From assembly GCA_045541475.1 (NCBI GenBank), contig JAZQJI010000031.1, forward strand, positions 1 through 64,000: DNA of 64,000 nt, in the 5' to 3' direction. The number at the start of each line of letters is the position of its first letter. The first letter of the stretch is position 1. Below, piece after piece: positions 17,257 to 24,861 of the stretch. A program made the position numbers and the translations under genes. Below the pieces are notes generated by a model. The model saw only the letters and a list, made by a program, of their open reading frames with translations. It was not told where the DNA came from and searched no databases. The DNA is from RGIG3077 sp045541475 (GTDB lineage: Bacteria; Bacillota; Clostridia; Oscillospirales; Ruminococcaceae).

Positions 17257-19317
17257 TTATTCTTCTATAATTCTCAAAGCGCCCGTTGGGCAAGCTTCAA
17301 CGCATTTTTTACAGTTTTTGCAGTATTCAACAACGCTTGTATCTTTAAATTCAGGCTTTACAACGGTGCTAAAGCCCCTACCGATAAGACCGAGAATACC
17401 TTTGTTTACAACCTCGTCGCATACTCTTACGCACAAGCCGCAAAGTATGCACTTGTTTTGATTGCGCTCAATAGAAACCAATTTTGTTTCAATTGGATTA
17501 TTGTTTTTAATACCGCCCAATCTATCAGGGTTAATATCAAGCGTATTTGCATATTTTATAAGCTTGCAATGACCATAATCGTGACAGCCGCATTCAAGAC
17601 AGCGTTTTGCCTCTGATTTTACCTTTTCCTCATCATCAAATCCAAGGTTAACCTCGTTAAAATCGCATTTGCGTTCATCAGGATTTCTTGTCGGCATTTT
17701 GATGCGCATAGCAAGCTGTTTACCGCTAAAGTCAATATCTTTTTCGTTTCGTTTTGAAACAAAAGGTGCCTTGTAAGCAATAATCTCACCATTAAGGTAA
17801 GAATCTACAACATCTGCGCATCTGTTTGCTTCGCCAATAGCTTCAATTGCAATCGAAGCGCCTCTGTTTGTTGCATCGCCAACGGCAAACACATTTTCAA
17901 CAGACGTTCTGTATGTTGATTCATCGGCAGCGATGGTGCCTTTTCTTGTTTTTTCAACAGCATCAAAACCGCTGGCTTCAATAATCTGACCGATTGCCAT
18001 AATTACCAAATCTACATCAAGATATTCAAACTTGCCCTCAATTGCAACGGGAGAACGTCTGCCGCTTGCGTCGGGCTCGCCAAGCTCCATAACCTGAAGC
18101 TTTATCTGTGATACCTTGCCGTCCGTGCCGATTATTTCTGCAGGATTTGTCAAAAACTTAAACTTTACGCCTTCTTCCTTTGCTTCAAGAATTTCAATAT
18201 CTTCAGCGGGCATTTCGGCTTCAGTTCGTCTGTATATTATATAAACCTCGTCAGCACCGCATCTTACAGCACTTCTGCAAGCATCCATTGCGGTGTTGCC
18301 TCCGCCGCATACAGCGACTTTTTTGCCTTTTAAATCGGGCTTTTCGCCTTCGTTGGAAGAAATATCGTGCAGAAACTCAATTCCACCGATAACGCCGTTT
18401 AAATCTTCGCCTTCAACACGCATTTTCATGCTCTTCCATGCACCCACAGCAAGAATAACTGCGTCGTTATGCTGTTGTATTTCTTCAAAGCTGATATCTT
18501 TTCCAATTTTGCAATTGTTTACAAAATCAACTCCGTGAGCTTCAATCTCAGCAATTTCTCTGTCAAGGATTTCCTTTGGCAATCTGTATGCAGGTATACC
18601 ATAACGCAGCATGCCGCCCATTTTTGCGTTCATATCATAAACAGTAACGCTATGACCTTTCAAACGCAGATAATATGCAGCAGTAAGACCGCCTGGGCCT
18701 CCTCCGATGATAGCAACCTTTTTGTCTGTATCGGGCATTCCGATTGCACGGTAGGTATCTTTTGCTAAATCCTTATCTGCTGCAAAAGCCTTTAAAAAGG
18801 CAATGGAAAGAGGTTCTTCAACGTTTTTTCTGCGGCAGTTTGTTTCACAAGGATGCGGGCAGACTCTGCCGATGGAAGCGGGCAGGGGAACCTTGTCCTT
18901 AATAGTTTCAACAGCTCCGTGATAATCTCCTTTAGAAATCTGCTTTAAATATTTCTGACAATCTGTATGTGCAGGGCAGTTGAGCTTGCAAGGACCTACA
19001 CAATCTGCATCGTGGTCACTCATCAAAAGCTCCAACGCAATTTTTCTGGATTGATTAACTCTTTCCGTGTCAATATTCACAACATAGCCGTTCATAGCTT
19101 TTGTTGCGCACGCACGCATCAATTTTGGTAACGGTCTGCCTTTACCGTCGTCGGTGATTTCAACAGTACAAAGTCCGCAAGCCCCGTAAACTGCTACACT
19201 TTCATGATTGCAGAGATTGGGTATCTTAATGCCGTTATCAGCAGCTACTTTTAAAATGTATTCGCCTTCATTGCAAATACATTCCTTGCCGTTTATTGTG
19301 ATTTTAATTTGTTCCAT
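17257..19317 (-). CDS. GltD-like FAD/NAD(P) oxidoreductase with N-terminal [2Fe-2S] and C-terminal ferredoxin domains (StnC-like)
   Basis: 686 aa. An N-terminal NuoG-type [2Fe-2S] domain (LCNHESVAVYGACGLCTVE) leads. A GltD-type cysteine region (CKLNCPAHTDCQKYL, GRVCPHPCETNC), an FAD site (AIIGGGPGGLTAAYYL) and an NAD(P) site (AVCGGGNTAMDACRSAV) follow. The C-terminal ferredoxin part has CILCGLCVRVC and CKNCKKCVEACPTGA. There is no [FeFe]-hydrogenase H-cluster motif. With the NuoF- and NuoE-like genes upstream it forms a three-subunit complex. The closest described architecture I know is the Sporomusa-type Nfn (Stn) bifurcating NADH/ferredoxin:NADP+ transhydrogenase. Substrates remain inferred. 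Confidence 0.82.
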   Translation of the reverse strand: MEQIKITINGKECICNEGEYILKVAADNGIKIPNLCNHESVAVYGACGLCTVEITDDGKGRPLPKLMRACATKAMNGYVVNIDTERVNQSRKIALELLMSDHDADCVGPCKLNCPAHTDCQKYLKQISKGDYHGAVETIKDKVPLPASIGRVCPHPCETNCRRKNVEEPLSIAFLKAFAADKDLAKDTYRAIGMPDTDKKVAIIGGGPGGLTAAYYLRLKGHSVTVYDMNAKMGGMLRYGIPAYRLPKEILDREIAEIEAHGVDFVNNCKIGKDISFEEIQQHNDAVILAVGAWKSMKMRVEGEDLNGVIGGIEFLHDISSNEGEKPDLKGKKVAVCGGGNTAMDACRSAVRCGADEVYIIYRRTEAEMPAEDIEILEAKEEGVKFKFLTNPAEIIGTDGKVSQIKLQVMELGEPDASGRRSPVAIEGKFEYLDVDLVIMAIGQIIEASGFDAVEKTRKGTIAADESTYRTSVENVFAVGDATNRGASIAIEAIGEANRCADVVDSYLNGEIIAYKAPFVSKRNEKDIDFSGKQLAMRIKMPTRNPDERKCDFNEVNLGFDDEEKVKSEAKRCLECGCHDYGHCKLIKYANTLDINPDRLGGIKNNNPIETKLVSIERNQNKCILCGLCVRVCDEVVNKGILGLIGRGFSTVVKPEFKDTSVVEYCKNCKKCVEACPTGALRIIEE

Positions 19318-19325
19318 ACACTACC

Positions 19326-21074
19326 TCACTTAACCGAAATTGCACCAAATTTGCAAAGCCTGATGCACTGTCCGCATTTAATGCACTTGGCTGTATCAAT
19401 GCTGTGAGCTGATTTTAATTCACCGCTAATGGCGTTAACAGGACATTTTTTGCCGCAAAGGGTGCAACCTTTACATTTGTCAGCATCAATAACATAGCTT
19501 AATAATGCCTTGCATTCATGCGCGGGACATTGCTTTTTGCTGATGTGCGCTTCGTATTCGTTTCTGAAGTATTTTATTGTGGTAAGCACGGGGTTTGGTG
19601 CAGTTTGACCAAGACCGCAGAGAGCACCATCTTTGATAGCGTTGCAAAGCTCTTCAAGAAGTTCAATATCGCCTTCTTTGCCGTTGCCTTCAACAATGCG
19701 TGTCAGTATTTCCTGCATACGCTTTGTGCCAATACGACAATGCACGCATTTTCCGCATGATTCCTTAGCGGTAAAATCAAGGAAAAATTTAGCCATGCCA
19801 ACCATGCAGGTTGATTCATCCATTACAACCATACCACCGCTGCCCATTATAGCGCCCGTAGCACCAAGTTCTTTATAATCAATAACTGTATCAAGCAGAT
19901 TTTCAGGAATACATCCGCCTGAAGGTCCACCCATCTGAACAGCCTTGAACTGCTTATTGTCCCTTATGCCGCCGCCTATATCAAAAATAACGTCACGAAG
20001 TGTCTTGCCCATTGGTATTTCAACAAGGCCGCCTCGGTTGATTTTGCCTGTCAAGGCGAACACCTTTGTACCTTTTGAATTCTCAGTACCCATGGCAGAA
20101 AACGCCTTGCCACCGTTAGAAATAATCCACGCAACGTTTGCAAAAGTTTCAACGTTGTTAATATTTGAAGGCTTGTGCCAATATCCTGCTTGAGCAGGGA
20201 ACGGAGGCTTGAGTCTTGGCATACCTCGCTCACCTTCAAGTGATTCTATCAAAGCAGTTTCTTCACCGCATACAAATGCGCCTGCTCCGGCTTTGATTTT
20301 AAAATCGCAGCAAAAACCGCTGCCTAAAATGTTTTCTCCAATAAAGCCTGCTTGCTGTGCCTGCTTTATTGCGTTTTTAAGTCTGATAATAGCCAAGGGA
20401 TATTCAGCACGCACATATACAACTGCATGACTTGCGCCTATTGCATACGCTCCGATAAGCATACCCTCAATAAGAGTATGCGGATCGCTTTCGATAACGG
20501 CTCTGTCCATGAATGCACCGGGGTCGCCCTCGTCTGCATTGCATATCAAATATTTTTCGTCGCCTTTTGATTGCTTAGCCGCATTCCACTTAAACCATGT
20601 GGGGAAGCCTGCGCCGCCTCTGCCTGCAAGTCCCGATGTTTTTATTTCTTCAATAACATCATCCTGCGACATTGACAATACAACCTTTTTCAGTGATTCA
20701 TAACCGCCTGCATTTATATAGTCTTCAATATTATCGGGATTGATAATACCGCAGTTGCGCAAAGCAATTCTTGTCTGTTTTTCTAAAAACGATTTATCCT
20801 CAGCACTGATTTCAAGTGCAGAAACCTTTGCAAAATCATTTTCAATCACTGCATCGGCAATTGTTTTGGCATCATTTTCGCTTACTTTTACAAGTCTGTG
20901 CAAAGTGCCGTTATCATCGTAAATATCAACAATGGGTTCAAGCCAGCACATACCTATACAGCCTGTAACACCTGCTGTAATACCCTTGCTTTCAAGCAAT
21001 GTGTTAAGCGCCAATGCAACTTTTTGTGCGCCTGCTGCAATGCCGCAGCTACCCTGTCCTACGATAATTCTCAT
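19326..21074 (-). CDS. NuoF/HydB-like NADH-binding flavoprotein subunit
   Basis: 582 aa. An N-terminal thioredoxin-like [2Fe-2S] domain (GITAGVTGCIGMCWLEP) is followed by the FMN/NADH Nqo1 core. That core has GRGGAGFPTWFKW and NADEGDPGAFMDR, and a [4Fe-4S] site ESCGKCVHCRIG. Two C-terminal ferredoxin clusters follow (CKGCTLCGKKCP and CIKCGQCIRLCKFGA). This is the layout of HydB of bifurcating hydrogenases and of related NADH dehydrogenase modules. ATG 21074 follows AAGGAGG and overlaps the end of the NuoE-like gene. The GltD-like gene starts 8 bases after its stop. Confidence 0.9.
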   Translation of the reverse strand: MRIIVGQGSCGIAAGAQKVALALNTLLESKGITAGVTGCIGMCWLEPIVDIYDDNGTLHRLVKVSENDAKTIADAVIENDFAKVSALEISAEDKSFLEKQTRIALRNCGIINPDNIEDYINAGGYESLKKVVLSMSQDDVIEEIKTSGLAGRGGAGFPTWFKWNAAKQSKGDEKYLICNADEGDPGAFMDRAVIESDPHTLIEGMLIGAYAIGASHAVVYVRAEYPLAIIRLKNAIKQAQQAGFIGENILGSGFCCDFKIKAGAGAFVCGEETALIESLEGERGMPRLKPPFPAQAGYWHKPSNINNVETFANVAWIISNGGKAFSAMGTENSKGTKVFALTGKINRGGLVEIPMGKTLRDVIFDIGGGIRDNKQFKAVQMGGPSGGCIPENLLDTVIDYKELGATGAIMGSGGMVVMDESTCMVGMAKFFLDFTAKESCGKCVHCRIGTKRMQEILTRIVEGNGKEGDIELLEELCNAIKDGALCGLGQTAPNPVLTTIKYFRNEYEAHISKKQCPAHECKALLSYVIDADKCKGCTLCGKKCPVNAISGELKSAHSIDTAKCIKCGQCIRLCKFGAISVK

Positions 21075-21574
21075 AAACTTTGCGCCTCCTTAGATTTGAT
21101 ATCAGCAATAATTTGCTTTACCTTTGCGGGCGTAAGCGAACCATAAGTATCATCGTTTATCATCATAACGGGAGAAAGACTGCAGCAGCCCAGGCAAGCA
21201 ACGAATGTTATTGAAAACAAACCATCCTCAGTTGTTTCGCCATCGCTTATTCCAAGCTCTTCTTTAAGTGTTTGCGCAATAGCATCGCTTGAGTTTACAT
21301 GGCAGGCTGTGCCTTTGCAAAGCATAATTAAATATTTGCCAATGGGCTTGAATCGGAACTGTGTATAAAAGCTTGCAACGCCCATAACTCTCGCAGGAGT
21401 TGTGTTAGTGCTTTCAGCAACCCTATATATAACCTCGCTCGGCAGATAGCCGTAAATCTCTTGTGCGTTCTGTAAAATTGTAATCAGACTGCCCTTAATA
21501 CCTGCGTATTCTCTCAAGACAGGTTCAAGCAATTCAAGATTTACTTCACCATTGTTACAATTACAGCAACTCAT
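21071..21574 (-). CDS. NuoE/HydC-like [2Fe-2S] subunit
   Basis: About 167 aa. ATG 21574 is chosen because TAGGAG lies upstream. It has the NuoE helical N-domain (ITILQNAQEIYGYLPSEV) and a thioredoxin-like [2Fe-2S] fold with CKGTACH and CLGCC as ligands. An unusual N-terminal MSCCNCNNGE precedes them. It is the first gene of the operon and passes electrons from the NADH-oxidising flavin subunit. The stop overlaps the next start (4 bases). Confidence 0.88.
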   Translation of the reverse strand: MSCCNCNNGEVNLELLEPVLREYAGIKGSLITILQNAQEIYGYLPSEVIYRVAESTNTTPARVMGVASFYTQFRFKPIGKYLIMLCKGTACHVNSSDAIAQTLKEELGISDGETTEDGLFSITFVACLGCCSLSPVMMINDDTYGSLTPAKVKQIIADIKSKEAQSL

Positions 21575-21676
21575 ATATTTCATCTCCTAAAGTCAATAAT
21601 AACATACTCTATATTTTAGTACATTTTTGAGATATAGTCAATAAATTTAGCTATAAAAATCGCAAAAAACAAAAAA

Positions 21677-21712
21677 TACCTTGAGAAATAGTAAAATACA
21701 ATTCTCAAGGTA
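21677..21712 (-). terminator. Terminator after plsC-like gene
   Basis: TACCTTGAGAA (21677-21687) pairs with TTCTCAAGGTA (21702-21712). The minus strand continues into TTTTTTGTTTTTTG. Confidence 0.8.
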
Positions 21713-21730
21713 TAATATAATTTTGCGGAT

Positions 21731-22450
21731 TTATCTTCTTCTTACTTTCGATTCTATCAAATTATCAATTCTAGCTTTTACCATATCGCTTATTTCCGAT
21801 GTTTTCATATCTTTATATTCATCATAATATATCGGCTTTAAATAATAAACCTTTGTAAAAACAGGCGCAAGTGAAAGTCCGGTAAATACCTTGTAAGAGT
21901 TTATCAGTGCAACAGGAACAATCGGACATTTTGCGTCAACGGCACTGCGGAAACACCCGCTGTAAAAGTTTTGCAGTCTGTTGCGGTTGTTGTTGTAGCC
22001 GCCTTCGGGAAAAATAATATACTTTCCGCCTTTTTCAACCTCTGCACTTACCTTTTTTATTGCTATGCGCTGTTGCTTTATGCTGGATTTATCAAGCGTA
22101 ATTGCTCTGATAAACTTTACAAAATCCTTAACAATCGGCAGCTTTGCGCGCTCGTGATCCATCACGAATGAACAAGGCTCCTTGTGGGTTGCCATAATTC
22201 CCAAAACATCGTATTTGCCCTGATGATTTGGAAACATAACATAACCTGTGTTTTTGGGCAGGTTTTCCTTTCCGTAGGCTCTTGTAAAAATAAATCCTTT
22301 GGTTTTTATAGTGCTTATCATGATTTTTGCCATAGTATAGCATTTTTTCAGCGTATACTTTGCCGGATTTGTCGACCAGCGCCGCATTTTAGGCACATAG
22401 TAAAGTATATCTGGCAGGCAGACGAGTAATACAAATAGTAATCTTAACAT
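21731..22450 (-). CDS. plsC: 1-acyl-glycerol-3-phosphate acyltransferase (PlsC-like)
   Basis: 239 aa with an N-terminal membrane anchor (LLFVLLVCLPDILYYV). The acyltransferase signature NHQGKYD supplies the HxxxxD catalytic pair, and FPEGGYNNNR is the substrate-binding motif. The family transfers an acyl group to lysophosphatidic acid at the inner membrane face, making phosphatidic acid for membrane lipids. No strong RBS is visible before ATG 22450, so the start is less sure. Upstream is a 230-base AT-rich divergent region shared with the carbohydrate-binding protein. Confidence 0.85.
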   Translation of the reverse strand: MLRLLFVLLVCLPDILYYVPKMRRWSTNPAKYTLKKCYTMAKIMISTIKTKGFIFTRAYGKENLPKNTGYVMFPNHQGKYDVLGIMATHKEPCSFVMDHERAKLPIVKDFVKFIRAITLDKSSIKQQRIAIKKVSAEVEKGGKYIIFPEGGYNNNRNRLQNFYSGCFRSAVDAKCPIVPVALINSYKVFTGLSLAPVFTKVYYLKPIYYDEYKDMKTSEISDMVKARIDNLIESKVRRR

Positions 22451-22681
22451 GGCATTTTTCTTGTTTTGTCCTAAGGGTTTGTGTGTTCTACATTACTAAT
22501 ATTATATATCCCTAATGTTAATATTTTATTAAAATAAGATTTAAGTTATATTAAACTGATGTTTTAACATTGGTTTAACATTGCAAATGTAAAATAACTG
22601 TGTATTCGGATAACATTAGCCGCGGAAGGTGCAATATATCTTTCGGTTATTCGTGTTCAGATTGATTTAGGAGGAAAACTA

Positions 22682-24682
22682 ATGATTCAGCACAAAAAAG
22701 CTGTTAAAAGGGTTTTAGCCGGTACTTGTGCCGCCGCTTTGTGTGCGGCTTCATCACTAACGCCGATTGCGGCAGTAACTTTGTTTGGTGACGCCAACAG
22801 CGATTCATCTTTTAATATTACGGATATTTCGCTTGCACAGCATACGCTTTTAAACAGCAGTACTGTTGATGCACAAGGGTTTGAAAATACCGACATGAAC
22901 AGTGATGGTGTATTTAACGTAGTCGATTTGCTGATTATGCGCCGTACACCATATTCTTCTGTATCAACAGGAGATACTGATAATGTTGTTACATCAATCG
23001 TTTACGGACAAAGCTCTGTTACACTTTACAATGTTAACGGTTCCGTTGTAAACGCAAGCAATGCAACTAATGTAAGCGTTGCAAACAACACTTATGTAAC
23101 AATTCACACACCCGGCGAATTTGACGTTTCGGGTCAGTGTTCTGAAGGTCAGCTTGTGGTAAACTGCGATAAGACAACTTATGCAAGCGGACTTGTTACG
23201 TTAAACCTTGTAGGTCTTACCCTTTCTAACACCACAACATCACCTGTGTATATCGCAGCTATTGATGATGAGGTTGAAATTTCCAGCAAAAACGGATATG
23301 TTAATACTATATCCGACGGCACAAGCTACACTAATGATGACGGTGACAGCGGCGCTATTTATGCATGTGACGATATCAAGTTCAAGGGCAAGGGTACCTT
23401 GAATGTTAACGGCAACTGTGCCGACGGTATTGTCTGCAAGAATGATATTAAGATTTGGAACAGCACAATTAACGTTACTGCTGTTGATGACGGTATTAGA
23501 GGTAAGGATTCTGTAAGAATAGGCGACCCCGATGATACGGATTATTCATACCTTAATGTTAACGTTACAACAAGTGGCGGCGACGGCATCAAGTCAACCG
23601 ATGAATCAGATACAACCTGCGGATTTGTCCGCGTAAGCGGCGGTAATGTAACCGTTAATTCTTATGGCGATTGTATTTCAGGCGTGTATAATGTCGAAAT
23701 TAACGGCGGTTCGCTTGATCTTACAACAACCACAACATACGGTACAACAAGCTCTAAGGGACTTAAGGCAGGTTATACCGATGATACCACGGGCACAACC
23801 TATACGGGCGCTGTAAATATCAATGGCGGTTATATGAATATTGTTACAACTGATGACTGCATCAATGCTAACGGTGATGTTAGTATTCTTGGCGGTCAGC
23901 TTGAATTGACTATCAACGCAACAAGCTTTTCGCAGGATGGCGATGGACGTCAAGCGATTCATGCTGATACTTCATGCTATCTCGGAACAAGCGGTGGTGC
24001 ATACACCGATTTTGAACTTGTGATCTACAATGCTTACGAAGGTATTGAAGCTTACAATATCTATCAGAGAAGCGGTGCTACTGTTGTTACCTCGTTTGAC
24101 GATGCTTACAATGTTGCAGGCGGTGCAGATAACTCAGGCTCGTCAGGCATGTGGCCCGGTCAGGGTGGCACAAGCTCATCTGCAGCAGGTGTGCTTGAGA
24201 TCAGCGGCGGCTTCTCGATTATCAGCGTTTCCGACGGCGACCATGATGGTTACGATTCCAATGGTACACTGACTATCAGTGGTGGTATCTGCGTATCAAA
24301 CGGTCAGGAACCGTTCGATTGTGACGGCGGCGTAACTTATACAGGCGGCGTTTATGTAAAGAATACCGGCTCCGGCGGCATGGGCGGCCCGGGCGGCATG
24401 GGCGGAATGGGTGGAAGCACTTCCATTACTGAATCTGTCAACGTATCCGCTTCTGTCAGCGCTAACACGAGAATTACGCTTTGCGATGGTTCAGGAAATA
24501 TAATCGTTTCCTTTATTGCTGATAAAACTGTATCTTCGCTTATTGCAGGCTGCACAGCTTACAGTGGCGCTTCATTCTACACAGGCGGTACGCTCACAAA
24601 TTCAACTTACTTCCAAACACTTGATGATACACAGCTTGCTGCATACGGCGGAACATTATCCGGCGGTACAAAGCTTGGATAA
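22682..24682 (+). CDS. Secreted carbohydrate-binding (Cthe_2159-like) protein with N-terminal dockerin-type repeats
   Basis: 666 aa. The signal peptide (RVLAGTCAAALCAASSL) is followed at once by two dockerin/EF-hand loops: GDANSDSSFNITDISLAQHT and TDMNSDGVFNVVDLLIMRRT. An N-terminal position is less common than C-terminal. The rest is a parallel beta-helix-like region. It has motifs such as YACDDIKFKGKGTLNVNG and DGIVCKNDIKIWNSTI, repeated as DGI and GGD units, as in the Clostridium thermocellum Cthe_2159 family that binds cellulose and polygalacturonate. A Gly/Met-rich run GGMGGPGGMGGMGG lies near the C-terminus. ATG follows AGGAGG. Confidence 0.78.
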   Translation: MIQHKKAVKRVLAGTCAAALCAASSLTPIAAVTLFGDANSDSSFNITDISLAQHTLLNSSTVDAQGFENTDMNSDGVFNVVDLLIMRRTPYSSVSTGDTDNVVTSIVYGQSSVTLYNVNGSVVNASNATNVSVANNTYVTIHTPGEFDVSGQCSEGQLVVNCDKTTYASGLVTLNLVGLTLSNTTTSPVYIAAIDDEVEISSKNGYVNTISDGTSYTNDDGDSGAIYACDDIKFKGKGTLNVNGNCADGIVCKNDIKIWNSTINVTAVDDGIRGKDSVRIGDPDDTDYSYLNVNVTTSGGDGIKSTDESDTTCGFVRVSGGNVTVNSYGDCISGVYNVEINGGSLDLTTTTTYGTTSSKGLKAGYTDDTTGTTYTGAVNINGGYMNIVTTDDCINANGDVSILGGQLELTINATSFSQDGDGRQAIHADTSCYLGTSGGAYTDFELVIYNAYEGIEAYNIYQRSGATVVTSFDDAYNVAGGADNSGSSGMWPGQGGTSSSAAGVLEISGGFSIISVSDGDHDGYDSNGTLTISGGICVSNGQEPFDCDGGVTYTGGVYVKNTGSGGMGGPGGMGGMGGSTSITESVNVSASVSANTRITLCDGSGNIIVSFIADKTVSSLIAGCTAYSGASFYTGGTLTNSTYFQTLDDTQLAAYGGTLSGGTKLG

Positions 24683-24716
24683 TTAATATCGTTTGCATAT
24701 CAACAGTATATAATTC

Positions 24717-24755
24717 AAAAGCCGTGGTTTTTTAATAAACTTCGGCTTTTGTTGT
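24717..24755 (+). terminator. Terminator of carbohydrate-binding protein gene
   Basis: AAAAGCCG (24717-24724) pairs with CGGCTTTT (24743-24750), followed by a short T-rich tail. Confidence 0.55.
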
Positions 24756-24861
24756 GTCTTGGCTTGTATGTTTGACGTATGTGCGTGCCCTTGACTAAAT
24801 TATACTGATTTGATATAATGTATTGTGAATGATTGTGTTTTGAAAGGAACAGCTTTGTTTT

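Noticed and set aside
17257..21574. Trimeric [FeFe]-hydrogenase HydABC
   Set aside because: The large subunit lacks H-cluster cysteine motifs and instead has GltD-type FAD and NAD(P) sites.
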